NCBI RefSeq assembly: GCF_011927785.1
Contig: NZ_JAATJK010000001.1
Coordinates: 6,636,501-6,700,500 of the forward strand
Source of the DNA: Micromonospora profundi
GTDB lineage: Bacteria; Actinomycetota; Actinomycetes; Mycobacteriales; Micromonosporaceae
Direction: 5' to 3'
DNA length: 64,000 nt
The notes under the pieces were generated by a model. That model was not told where the DNA came from. It made no database searches and saw only the letters and a program-made list of their open reading frames with translations. Below are positions 41,448 to 49,426 of this stretch, piece after piece; position 1 is the first letter of the stretch, and the number at the start of each line of letters is the position of its first letter. The translations under genes were made by a program, and so were the position numbers.

Positions 41448-43973
41448 ATGGCCAGGCGTGACCAGCGACGCAAGTCCACGGACCACGCTTGGCTCATCAC
41501 CGGCCCGCTGGCTCTGCTCGCCGTCCTCTGTTGCACTGCCATCAGCGTCATCTCCGATGAGCCGTTCGGCAACTGGGGCCTGGCGTTCCTGATTTTCCTG
41601 GCGATGGCGGGCATCAGCATTCCGGTGCTGAACTTCGTCGTCCGCCGGCAGTCGGTGGGCGTGACGCTCACCGAGATCCCCCTCGTCGTGGCGTTGTTCT
41701 TCCTGCCGCCGCTGACCGTTGTCCTGATCTACACGCTCGCCTCGTTGATCTGGAGCGCCACGCAGCGCTTCCCACCGGCGAAGTTCTGGTTCAACGTCGC
41801 AAAGGCCGCAGCGGCCACGTCGATTGCCAGCCTGCTGCTCCTGCGGCTGCCGTCACTTGACGACGTGGGCCCCGGCACCTGGGGCAGCCTCTTCCTCGCG
41901 GTGAACACCATCACCCTGGTCAGCCTTATCTCGGTTGTCGGCGTCCATGTGCTCCTGCAGGGCTGGCAGGCGGGCCGGGAGGCACTGCGGACCACACCGT
42001 CGGTGTTCCTCACCACCTCGATCAACGCGTCCGTCGGTCTGCTCGTCCTGATCGCGCTGGAAGCGACGTGGTGGTCGGCGTTGCTGCTGGCTGCCCTCTT
42101 CGCCGCTCTTGCCCTGGTCTACCGGTCCTACGCCCAGTTCTTCCGGCAGCACCGCACCCTCACCGGCATGTACGACCTGGCCCGGCTGATCACCACAAGC
42201 GGTGCCGACGCGGCACTCGCCGATGTCCTGCTCGACCGGGTTCGTGCCCTCATGCAGGCGGAGTCCGCCACCCTCTGGCTGCCCGCTCAGGGCCGGCATC
42301 CGGAGGTGCTGTTGACGGCCCGGGTCGACACACCGGGGTTGCTGGACGTCGCTCCGACGCCGGCGATCCTGCGGGTACGGGCGCGGGATCTCGCGAAGAC
42401 GTTGTCGATGGGGCGTCTGCTCGGCGACGAGAGCGCCCTGCGCCGCGAGATCAGCGCCCGCGAGATCAAAGACGTGATCGTGGTGCCGCTGCGCTCCGGG
42501 CAGGCCGTGATCGGCACCCTGGAGGTGGCGAACCGGCTCAGCGACATCGGCCACTTCGCCCCCGGCGACATCCCCATCTTCGAGACGGTGGCGGCGCACG
42601 CGGCGGTCGCGCTGGAAAATTCGCGGCTTGTCGACCGGCTGCGGCACGACGCCTACCACGACACGTTGACGCGGCTGCCCAACCGCCGCCGGATCATCGC
42701 GGCGCTTGACGAGTCGGCCAAGATCGGGGCGCCCGACGAGGTGGTGGCGCTGCTGCTGTTCGACGTCGACGGGCTGCGTCAGGTAAACGAATCCCTCGGC
42801 CACGCGGCCGGCGACAAGGTTCTCGTCGAGGTCGCCAACCGGTTGCGGGCCAGTGCGCCGTCGTCGGCCCTGGTCGGCCGGGTCGGCGGTGACGAGTTCC
42901 TGGTGACGCTGCGTCTGGAGAGCGCCGAAGCGGCGTTGGAGTTGGCCGGTCAACTGCGCGACCAGATCCGCGACGAAATGGTCTTCGACGCGCTCACCCT
43001 CGACGTGAACACGGCGGTCGGTGTCGCCGTACACCCGGATCATGGCAGCGATGCCGCGACCCTGCTGCTGCGGGTCGATTTGGCGGCGACGGCCGCCAAG
43101 TCGGTGCCGGGCAGCGTGCAGCTGTTCAACCCGGCCCTGGAGTCCCGGTCGTTGCGCCGGTTGGGCCTCGCCGGCGACCTGCGCCGGGCACTGGACCAGA
43201 ACGAGCTGGAGGTCTACTTCCAGCCCAAGGTGACATTGCGTGACCGGCGGCTGGTCGGCGTGGAGTGCCTGGCCCGGTGGGAGCATCCCACCCACGGCAC
43301 TGTCGCCCCCGAGGACTTCGTGGCGGTGGCGGAGCACACCGGCCAGCTGAGCCGGCTCACCGAGGTGGTGCTCCGCGAGGGGTTGCGGCGGAGCCGGGAC
43401 TGGGCCCAGGCCGACCAGGCGCTGCCCATCGCTGTCAACCTCGCCGCCCGAACGCTCACCGACCGGCACTTCCCGGATCGGGTGCAGGAGCTGTTGACCG
43501 AGTACGGCGTGCCGGCGCAGCGCCTCACCCTGGAGATCACCGAGGCAGGGGTGCTGGACGGCACCGACAGGCCCATTCCGACACTGCACCGGCTGCGCGA
43601 TCTCGGCGTCCGGCTGTCGGTGGACGACTTCGGCACCGGCGACTCGTCGCTCGCCCACCTACGCCGGCTGCCCGTGCACGAGGTGAAGGTGGACCGCTCC
43701 TTCGTGCAGGGCATGGCGACCGACCCGGGCGACCTGGCGATCGTCAACGCGGTGGTGACGCTCTCCCAGCAGTTCGGCCTGGCCGTGGTCGCGGAGGGCG
43801 TGGAGAGCGAGCTGACCTTGGAGCTTCTCCAGGACATCGGCTGTGAGATAGGTCAGGGCTTCCTGTTCAGCCGGCCGCTGCCGTACGAGCGGCTGGCAGC
43901 CTGGTTCGGCGCCCAGGCCGACCCGGAAGCGACCTCCGGCACGGAGCTTCCGCGCCTTCGTGTCGTGCCCTGA
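41448..43973 (+). CDS. Membrane GAF-GGDEF-EAL cyclic-di-GMP enzyme
   Basis: An 841-residue protein. Residues 14-228 hold about seven or eight membrane helices (a MASE-like sensor without an assigned family), 245-400 a GAF-like domain, about 410-565 a diguanylate cyclase domain with an intact GGDEF at 480-484, and about 580-830 an EAL phosphodiesterase domain. The EAL motif reads ECL (606-608), keeping the metal-binding Glu; DDFGTG and the later EGVE are present. It may both make and break cyclic-di-GMP. The ATG at 41448 has GAGGGAG upstream. The preceding DVVWG peptide gene is the probable operon partner; the membrane part could sense something at the cell surface. Confidence 0.92.
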   Translation: MARRDQRRKSTDHAWLITGPLALLAVLCCTAISVISDEPFGNWGLAFLIFLAMAGISIPVLNFVVRRQSVGVTLTEIPLVVALFFLPPLTVVLIYTLASLIWSATQRFPPAKFWFNVAKAAAATSIASLLLLRLPSLDDVGPGTWGSLFLAVNTITLVSLISVVGVHVLLQGWQAGREALRTTPSVFLTTSINASVGLLVLIALEATWWSALLLAALFAALALVYRSYAQFFRQHRTLTGMYDLARLITTSGADAALADVLLDRVRALMQAESATLWLPAQGRHPEVLLTARVDTPGLLDVAPTPAILRVRARDLAKTLSMGRLLGDESALRREISAREIKDVIVVPLRSGQAVIGTLEVANRLSDIGHFAPGDIPIFETVAAHAAVALENSRLVDRLRHDAYHDTLTRLPNRRRIIAALDESAKIGAPDEVVALLLFDVDGLRQVNESLGHAAGDKVLVEVANRLRASAPSSALVGRVGGDEFLVTLRLESAEAALELAGQLRDQIRDEMVFDALTLDVNTAVGVAVHPDHGSDAATLLLRVDLAATAAKSVPGSVQLFNPALESRSLRRLGLAGDLRRALDQNELEVYFQPKVTLRDRRLVGVECLARWEHPTHGTVAPEDFVAVAEHTGQLSRLTEVVLREGLRRSRDWAQADQALPIAVNLAARTLTDRHFPDRVQELLTEYGVPAQRLTLEITEAGVLDGTDRPIPTLHRLRDLGVRLSVDDFGTGDSSLAHLRRLPVHEVKVDRSFVQGMATDPGDLAIVNAVVTLSQQFGLAVVAEGVESELTLELLQDIGCEIGQGFLFSRPLPYERLAAWFGAQADPEATSGTELPRLRVVP

Positions 43974-44003
43974 GCTGGGCGTAGAGGGTCACCGGGGATC
44001 CGA

Positions 44004-44033
44004 TTTCACCTGCCGGCAGGTGCCGTGTACTCT
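44004..44033 (+). promoter_or_regulatory. Probable promoter of tRNA-Thr/tRNA-Met with dyad in spacer
   Basis: TTTCAC and TACTCT separated by 18 bp. The spacer region holds the perfect 16-bp palindrome CACCTGCCGGCAGGTG (44007-44022), which could be an operator or a terminator for the upstream gene. Confidence 0.45.
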
Positions 44034-44066
44034 TACTTCTGCGCGCCCCACGGGGAGATCGCGCAG

Positions 44067-44139
44067 GCCCCCTTAGCTCAGTCGGCAGAGCGTCTCCATG
44101 GTAAGGAGAAGGTCTACGGTTCGATTCCGTAAGGGGGCT
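44067..44139 (+). tRNA. tRNA-Thr (GGT)
   Basis: A 73-nt tRNA with acceptor GCCCCCT/AGGGGGC, D-arm GCTCAGTCGGCAGAGC, anticodon stem TCTCC/GGAGA around loop ATGGTAA giving anticodon GGT, and T-arm TACGG-TTCGATT-CCGTA. CCA is not encoded. Confidence 0.93.
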
Positions 44140-44163
44140 CGAGGGTTCAGCTGGACCCACCGC

Positions 44164-44236
44164 GGCGGTGTAGCTCAGATGGCAGAGCAAGCGGCTCATA
44201 ATCGCTGTGTCGCCGGTTCAAGTCCGGCCACCGCTA
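44164..44236 (+). tRNA. tRNA-Met (CAT), elongator type
   Basis: A 73-nt tRNA, 24 bp after tRNA-Thr. Acceptor GGCGGTG/CACCGCT with a G-U first pair, loop CTCATAA with anticodon CAT, T-arm GCCGG-TTCAAGT-CCGGC. The lack of three G-C pairs at the anticodon stem base argues for elongator Met. Confidence 0.9.
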
Positions 44237-44275
44237 CTCTCGTCTTCCGGGCTCGTTCCCGGTGGTCGTGAACCC

Positions 44276-44292
44276 GGGCGCCAATGGCGCCC
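44276..44292. terminator. Short hairpin after tRNA-Met
   Basis: GGGCGCC-AAT-GGCGCCC, a perfect 7-bp stem with a three-base loop, 40 bases after tRNA-Met and before the rpmG promoter. Confidence 0.5.
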
Positions 44293-44295
44293 ACT

Positions 44296-44325
44296 TTGCA
44301 TGTCCGCGCAGTCAGCGTCTAGGCT
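44296..44325 (+). promoter_or_regulatory. rpmG promoter
   Basis: TTGCAT and TAGGCT with an 18-bp spacer, 43 bases upstream of the rpmG GTG. Confidence 0.55.
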
Positions 44326-44368
44326 GACGCGTCGTAGTTGTTTCCGTTAGCGAGGAAGGCACTCCGCC

Positions 44369-44536
44369 GTGGCGAAGGCTACCGATGTCCGGCCGAAGAT
44401 CACTTTGGCGTGTGTGGAGTGCAAGGAGCGCAACTACATCACGCGCAAGAACCGCCGGAACGACCCCGACCGCATCGAGCTGAAGAAGTTCTGCCCGCGT
44501 GACGGTCGGCACACCGTTCACCGCGAGACCCGCTGA
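44369..44536 (+). CDS. rpmG: 50S ribosomal protein L33
   Basis: A 55-residue ribosomal protein ([30 protein letters not shown]...). The N-terminal half and the end HTVHRETR are typical of actinobacterial L33. The first zinc pair CVEC is present, but the second reads CPRD: the last cysteine of the usual C-P-x-C is replaced by aspartate, so zinc binding would be C-C-C-D or lost. GTG start at 44369 with GAGGAAGG upstream. It precedes hadA by 126 bp, the same order as in mycobacteria. Confidence 0.95.
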   Translation: MAKATDVRPKITLACVECKERNYITRKNRRNDPDRIELKKFCPRDGRHTVHRETR

Positions 44537-44662
44537 CTCGTGGCCGGCTTCGCGCCGGCCACCGTCGCAAGCTTTCCGATCGCCGATCTGACCGGTCCGA
44601 CGCGGCTTGACCGCCGTCGACCGCCCAGGTCGGCGATCGTGTTGTACGTGTAGGTTCGCGGC

Positions 44663-45109
44663 ATGTCTCTGGACCCTTCCTTCGTCGGCCGGACGTATCC
44701 GCCGACGGCCCCCTATCAGGTGGGCCGAGAAAAGATCCGTGAGTTCGCCACCGCCATCGGCGCCACCGATCGGGCCTACCACGACCCAGCGGCTGCCCAG
44801 GCCCTGGGCCATCCGGACGTGGTCGCCCCGCCGACCTTCCCGGTGATCGTCGCGGGAGCGGCGAACCAGCAGATCTTCGAGGACCCGGCGTTGGGCGTCG
44901 ACTACAGCCGCGTGGTGCACGGTGACCAGCGTTTCGCGTACACCAGGCCGGTCGTGGCGGGCGACGAGCTGGTCTGCACGAGCACCATCGAGGACGTCAC
45001 CACCCGGGGCGGGCACGGCTTCCTGACCACCCGCACCGACGTGAGCACCGTCGCCGGCGAGCCGGTGGTCGCCGTCTGGACCAAGATCGTCGTACGCGGG
45101 GAGGCCTGA
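44663..45109 (+). CDS. hadA: (3R)-hydroxyacyl dehydratase subunit HadA-like (MaoC N-terminal type)
   Basis: A 148-residue hot-dog-fold protein (FVGRTYPPTAPYQVGREKIREFATAIGATDRAYHD, ATFP-like PPTFPVIV, VVHGDQRFAYTRPVVAGDEL). It matches the FAS1-like/MaoC N-terminal dehydratase family and, by position after rpmG and before hadB, mycobacterial HadA, the stabilising subunit of a fatty-acid-synthase II dehydratase. TAGGTT ends six bases before the ATG, suggesting a leaderless mRNA. The genus probably does not make mycolic acids, so the lipid substrate is unknown. Confidence 0.88.
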   Translation: MSLDPSFVGRTYPPTAPYQVGREKIREFATAIGATDRAYHDPAAAQALGHPDVVAPPTFPVIVAGAANQQIFEDPALGVDYSRVVHGDQRFAYTRPVVAGDELVCTSTIEDVTTRGGHGFLTTRTDVSTVAGEPVVAVWTKIVVRGEA

Positions 45110-45110
45110 G

Positions 45111-45503
45111 ATGGATTTGCCAGCCAAGACGTTCCGGGTGACCCGTGCCGACCTGGTCCGCTACGCGGGCGCCTCGGGGGACTTCAACCCGATCCACTGG
45201 AGCGACAGGTTCGCCACGAAGGTGGGGCTGCCCGGTGTGATCGCGCACGGCATGTTCACCATGGCGCTTGTCGGTCGGGCGGTCACCGAGTGGGCCGGCG
45301 CGCCCGACGCGGTGGTCGAGTACGGCGTGCGGTTCACCCGGCCCGTTGTGGTCCCTGACGACGACGAGGGGACCGAGATCGAGGTGTCCGCGGTGGTCCG
45401 CGAGGTGACCGAGGACGGCCTCACCCGGCTCGATGTGACCGCCACCTGTCTGGGCGAGAAGGTGCTCGCGCAGGCGCGGGCGACCATCCGGACGGCACGC
45501 TGA
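45111..45503 (+). CDS. hadB: (3R)-hydroxyacyl dehydratase subunit HadB-like (MaoC)
   Basis: A 130-residue hot-dog-fold protein carrying the hydratase-2 motif YAGASGDFNPIHWSDRFATKVGLPGVIAHGMFTM with the catalytic Asp and His. It should be the catalytic partner of HadA, dehydrating (3R)-hydroxyacyl-ACP or -CoA. It starts one base after the hadA stop with GGGGAGG upstream. There is no hadC; a palindrome, a promoter and tRNA-Trp follow. Confidence 0.9.
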   Translation: MDLPAKTFRVTRADLVRYAGASGDFNPIHWSDRFATKVGLPGVIAHGMFTMALVGRAVTEWAGAPDAVVEYGVRFTRPVVVPDDDEGTEIEVSAVVREVTEDGLTRLDVTATCLGEKVLAQARATIRTAR

Positions 45504-45508
45504 AACAG

Positions 45509-45528
45509 ACCCGCCACGCGTGGCGGGT
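45509..45528. terminator. 20-bp perfect palindrome after hadB
   Basis: ACCCGCCACGCGTGGCGGGT, six bases after the hadB stop; it can fold as an 8-bp stem with a four-base loop. Likely terminator. Confidence 0.6.
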
Positions 45529-45535
45529 AGACCGG

Positions 45536-45565
45536 TTGGGAAAGTCGGGCGGCTACCCGTACACT
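45536..45565 (+). promoter_or_regulatory. Promoter for tRNA-Trp/secE-nusG
   Basis: TTGGGA and TACACT separated by 18 bp, 68 bases before tRNA-Trp. secE follows without another clear promoter. Confidence 0.6.
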
Positions 45566-45632
45566 GGTCCGCCGTGGGGCAAGTGACCCCTGCTCGGTCG
45601 TCTGTGACCGCGTGGGGCGAGTGTTGCCGCAC

Positions 45633-45705
<73 letters not shown>

Positions 45706-45918
45706 CGCCTCAGGCCTGACCGTTCCCGTGGGTCGCGCCGCCGAGATGGCGGCGTCCGGCCCGTGGTGGTGGCATCGGCGGGGTGGGTCCGAGGCATTCG
45801 GGCACCCCGGTTGATCCACCGGCCGCGGCCCGTCGCGGGACGGTTGGGCCCGGCCGGCGTGACCAGCGCCGCGTACGCCACCCGGCGTGCGACCCGAGAT
45901 TCCGCGACGGAGGGCGAA

Positions 45919-46314
45919 GTGGCCGACAACAAGCGGCGCGGCGACGACGACGGCGACGATCGTCTGGACGACGAGATCGTCGACGAGGCAGCCGACGACG
46001 ACGCCACCAGCGCGGAGGACGAGCCGGTCTCCCGGGGTGGCACCGCAACGCGGTCCCGCGCCCGGGCCGAGTCGGCGGACAGCCGGCCGACCACCCGGTC
46101 GGAAACGTCTCGGGTAGGCGTGTTCGGCCGCATCGCCCGGTTTTTCCGCGAGGTCGTTGCCGAACTGCGTAAGGTCATCTGGCCGACGCGCAAGGAGCTG
46201 CTGACCTACACCGGAGTGGTGGTGACGTTCGTCGCGGTGATGCTGACGATCGTGGCCCTGCTGGACTACGGGTTCGCCAAGGTCGTGTTGTTTGTCTTCG
46301 GCAACTCGGACTGA
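45919..46314 (+). CDS. secE: Preprotein translocase subunit SecE
   Basis: A 131-residue protein. The C-terminal 65 residues are SecE (RFFREVVAELRKVIWPTRKELLTYTGVVVTFVAVMLTIVALLDYGF) with one membrane helix, the clamp of the SecYEG channel. The N-terminal 65 residues are a highly acidic, disordered extension, common in Actinobacteria. The GTG at 45919 follows GGAGGG at a short distance; a longer in-frame start overlaps non-coding sequence. It forms an operon with nusG 41 bp downstream. Confidence 0.93.
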   Translation: MADNKRRGDDDGDDRLDDEIVDEAADDDATSAEDEPVSRGGTATRSRARAESADSRPTTRSETSRVGVFGRIARFFREVVAELRKVIWPTRKELLTYTGVVVTFVAVMLTIVALLDYGFAKVVLFVFGNSD

Positions 46315-46355
46315 CCGGCTGCCTCCAGAGCCGATAGTGACGGAAGTGAGCGAGC

Positions 46356-47078
46356 GTGCCTGAGTACGACGAGACCGCCGGACCGGTGGACGAGCAGTCC
46401 ACCGTCGCGACGGCGGCTGGTGACGAGTCGGTTGAGGCCGCCAGCGAGCCGGAGTTCCCCACCACCGAGCCAGCGCCGGACGAGGAGTACGACCCGGTCG
46501 CCGAGTTGAGGCAGAAGCTGCGCTACGCCCCGGGCGACTGGTACGTGGTGCACTCGTACGCCGGCTACGAGAACAAGGTGAAGACCAACCTCGAGACCCG
46601 GATCACGAGCCTCGACATGGAGGACTTCATCTACCAGGTCGAGGTGCCGACCCGGGAAGAGGTCGAGGTCAAGAACGGTAAGCGTTCCCAGATCCAGGCC
46701 AAGGTCTTCCCGGGCTACATCCTGGTCCGGATGGAGTTGACCGCCGAGTCCTACTCCTGTGTCCGCAACACCCCGGGTGTGACCGGCTTCGTCGGCGCGA
46801 CGGACCGGGCTGACCGGCCCGCGCCGCTCTCGCTCGACGAGGTGCTGAAGTGGCTGGCGCCGGCGGTCGAGACCGAACAGAAGAAGGCGAAGCCGGAGGT
46901 CAAGGTCCTCGACTTCGAGGTCGGCGACTCCGTCACCGTCACCGACGGCGCGTTCGCCTCGCTGCCGGCCACGATCAGCGAGATCAACGCCGACCAGCAG
47001 AAGCTCAAGGTGCTGGTGTCGATCTTCGGTCGGGAAACCCCGGTGGAGCTCAACTTCAACCAGGTCGCCAAGATCTGA
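46356..47078 (+). CDS. nusG: Transcription termination/antitermination protein NusG
   Basis: A 240-residue NusG with an acidic N-terminal extension (about 60 residues), an NGN domain ([63 protein letters not shown]) and a C-terminal KOW domain ([46 protein letters not shown]). It binds RNA polymerase and modulates pausing and Rho action. The start is GTG 46356. Confidence 0.97.
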   Translation: MPEYDETAGPVDEQSTVATAAGDESVEAASEPEFPTTEPAPDEEYDPVAELRQKLRYAPGDWYVVHSYAGYENKVKTNLETRITSLDMEDFIYQVEVPTREEVEVKNGKRSQIQAKVFPGYILVRMELTAESYSCVRNTPGVTGFVGATDRADRPAPLSLDEVLKWLAPAVETEQKKAKPEVKVLDFEVGDSVTVTDGAFASLPATISEINADQQKLKVLVSIFGRETPVELNFNQVAKI

Positions 47079-47267
47079 CCCGGTCGTCGGCGGCGGGTCG
47101 ACCCGCCGCCGACGTCGGCGTACGCCCTCCCGCTCGACCTCGGCGGACGAGCGGGCAGCGGCCTGCGCTACCCTTGAACGTCGCCGCTGTCGCGTCGCGC
47201 TGACCGTGCGCGCCCGCTCGCTGTGGCGTCAGCCGCATTTTCCCAGCTCCAAGCCCCAGGAAGTGAC

Positions 47268-47699
47268 ATGCCTCCGAAGAAGAAGCTCGTCAAGACGTTC
47301 ACGCTTCAGCTGCCGGCGGGCCAGGCCACGCCGGCGCCGCCGGTCGGCCCCGCGCTCGGCCAGCACGGCGTGAACATCATGGAGTTCTGCAAGTCCTACA
47401 ACGCGCAGACCGAGTCCCAGCGGGGCGACATCGTCCCCGCCGAGATCAGCGTGTACGAGGACCGGTCCTTCACCTTCGTGCTGAAGACCCCGCCCGCCGC
47501 CCGGCTGCTGATCAAGGCTGCCGGTGTGCAGAAGGGCTCGGGCGTTCCGCAGAGCGAGAAGGTCGGCTCGGTCAGCCGCGCCCAGCTGCGTGAGATCGCC
47601 GAGAAGAAGATGGCCGACCTCAACGCCAACGACCTGGACCAGGCCGAGAAGATCATCGCCGGCACCGCCCGGTCGATGGGCATCACCGTCAACGACTGA
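47268..47699 (+). CDS. rplK: 50S ribosomal protein L11
   Basis: A 143-residue L11 ([50 protein letters not shown]), which forms the GTPase-associated centre with 23S rRNA and is needed for RelA stimulation. The ATG is at 47268. A 189-bp gap separates it from nusG; TACCCT at 47169-47174 may be a -10 element of a separate promoter. rplA follows 76 bp later. Confidence 0.97.
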   Translation: MPPKKKLVKTFTLQLPAGQATPAPPVGPALGQHGVNIMEFCKSYNAQTESQRGDIVPAEISVYEDRSFTFVLKTPPAARLLIKAAGVQKGSGVPQSEKVGSVSRAQLREIAEKKMADLNANDLDQAEKIIAGTARSMGITVND

Positions 47700-47775
47700 C
47701 GTCGGCCCTTTCGAAGACCCGACCGTGGGAGGGCCGCTCCGAGCGGCCCGCCAGAGACCACAGGAGTATTCAGCA

Positions 47776-48492
47776 ATGCAGCGCAGCAAGAGCTACCGCA
47801 AGGCCGCCGACGTCATCGACCGGTCGAAGCTGTACACCCCCGCCGAGGCCGTGAAGCTGGCCAAGGAGACCACCAACGTCAAGTTCGACGCCACGGTCGA
47901 GGTCGCCATGCGCCTCGGCGTCGACCCCCGCAAGGCGGACCAGATGGTCCGCGGCACGGTCAACCTGCCGCACGGCACCGGTAAGACCGCCCGCGTGATC
48001 GTCTTCGCCGGCGGCGCGAAGGCCGAAGAGGCTGTCGCGGCGGGTGCTGACGAGGTGGGCACCGACGAGCTGGTCGCCCGCATCCAGGGTGGTTGGCTCG
48101 ACTTCGACGCGGCGATCGCCACGCCGGACCAGATGGCCAAGATCGGCCGGATCGCGCGGATCCTGGGCCCGCGCGGTCTCATGCCGAACCCGAAAACCGG
48201 CACGGTGACCATGGACGTCACCAAGGCGGTGCAGGACATCAAGGGCGGCAAGATCACCTTCCGGGTGGACAAGCACTCCAACCTGCACCTGATCATCGGC
48301 AAGGCCTCCTTCACGGAGACCCAGCTGGTGGACAACTACGCGGCGGTGCTCGACGAGGTCCTGCGGGCCAAGCCGTCCGCGGCCAAGGGCAAGTACCTCC
48401 GCAAGGTCATCCTCACCACCACGATGGGCCCGGGCGTTCCGGTCGACCCGAACCTGGTGAAGAACCTTACTGAGGACTCGGCCGAGGCCTGA
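47776..48492 (+). CDS. rplA: 50S ribosomal protein L1
   Basis: A 238-residue L1, the mobile-stalk protein; in many bacteria it represses its own mRNA. Typical segments are [51 protein letters not shown] and [18 protein letters not shown]. The ATG at 47776 has CAGGAG upstream. A strong hairpin closes the rplK-rplA unit. Confidence 0.97.
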   Translation: MQRSKSYRKAADVIDRSKLYTPAEAVKLAKETTNVKFDATVEVAMRLGVDPRKADQMVRGTVNLPHGTGKTARVIVFAGGAKAEEAVAAGADEVGTDELVARIQGGWLDFDAAIATPDQMAKIGRIARILGPRGLMPNPKTGTVTMDVTKAVQDIKGGKITFRVDKHSNLHLIIGKASFTETQLVDNYAAVLDEVLRAKPSAAKGKYLRKVILTTTMGPGVPVDPNLVKNLTEDSAEA

Positions 48493-48508
48493 GCCGACAG
48501 TTCGCTCC

Positions 48509-48544
48509 GCCGGGGCGCCGCCACCACTGTGGCGGCGCCCCGGC
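48509..48544 (+). terminator. Terminator after rplA
   Basis: A perfect 16-bp stem (GCCGGGGCGCCGCCAC with its complement) and a four-base loop CACT, 17 bases after the rplA stop. No long T tract. Confidence 0.8.
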
Positions 48545-48571
48545 GCGTCTGTGTTGTGGCAGTCTCGGCCC

Positions 48572-49426
48572 ATGCGGTTGGAGAACGTCTGGTTGCGGTA
48601 CCACCGGCGTGGCCCGTGGGTGCTGCGGGGCGTGGACGCGCGGATCGGCCCGGGTGAGGTAGCAGTCGTGCTGGGCCGCAACGGGGTGGGCAAATCGACG
48701 CTTCTCCAGGTGGCCGCCGGCGTGCTCCGGCCGGGCCGGGGCCGCGTCGCCGACCGACCCGCCCGGGTGGGCTGGGTGCCGGAACGCTTCCCTGCCGACC
48801 AGCCCTTCACAGTGGCCCGCTACCTGACCGGCATGGCACGGATGGCCGGCCTGGGCCGGGCGGCCGCCGACGAGGCGGTGACGGCCTGGACGCAACGGCT
48901 CGGGCTGGGCGCGATGCAGACGGTGCGACTTCCGGAGCTGTCCAAGGGCACCGCGCAGAAGGTGGGCCTCGCCCAGGCGATGCTGCGACGGCCGGGCCTG
49001 CTGGTCCTCGACGAACCGTGGGAGGGCCTGGACGCCGCGACACGCGAGCTGGTTCCCGAGCTGATCGACGAGGTGCTGGCCGGCGGCGGCAGCGTCCTGG
49101 TCAGTGACCACCGGGGGGAGACGGTCCGGCTGCCGGGCGCGCGACGCTTGTCGGTGGCCGACGGCTCGCTGACCGAGGAGACGCCGCCTGCAGACGAGAC
49201 GTTCGCTGTGGTCGAGGTCGCGGTGCCGGCCGCGCGGGTCGCCGGCACCGTCGCCCGGTTGCGCGCCGACGGCCACCAGATTCTTCGGGTACGCGCCGAC
49301 ACCTCCATCGCCACAGCCCAGCTCCAACCCGCTGTGCCAGCGATCCGACCGGCTGCTGGGTCGGCATCCGAGCAGCCCGGCGGCGCCACTGCAGTGGTCG
49401 AGCCGGCGGCGGGGGAGGCGCAGTGA
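48572..49426 (+). CDS. ABC transporter ATP-binding protein
   Basis: A 284-residue ATPase with Walker A GRNGVGKST, a variant signature LSKGTAQKVGLAQAM in place of LSGGQ, Walker B LLVLDEPWEGLD and an H-loop SDHRGE. A 60-residue extension follows the ATPase core. The substrate is unknown. CAGTCT ends six bases before the ATG with no ribosome-binding site, suggesting its own leaderless promoter just after the rplA terminator. The permease gene overlaps its stop by four bases. The pair interrupts the usual run from rplA to rplJ. Confidence 0.88.
   Translation: MRLENVWLRYHRRGPWVLRGVDARIGPGEVAVVLGRNGVGKSTLLQVAAGVLRPGRGRVADRPARVGWVPERFPADQPFTVARYLTGMARMAGLGRAAADEAVTAWTQRLGLGAMQTVRLPELSKGTAQKVGLAQAMLRRPGLLVLDEPWEGLDAATRELVPELIDEVLAGGGSVLVSDHRGETVRLPGARRLSVADGSLTEETPPADETFAVVEVAVPAARVAGTVARLRADGHQILRVRADTSIATAQLQPAVPAIRPAAGSASEQPGGATAVVEPAAGEAQ

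Noticed and set aside
40937..41671. A 244-codon minus-strand frame across the DVVWG gene
   Set aside because: Its repeats are the reverse reading of the DVVWG repeats; it lacks a ribosome-binding site and any family features.
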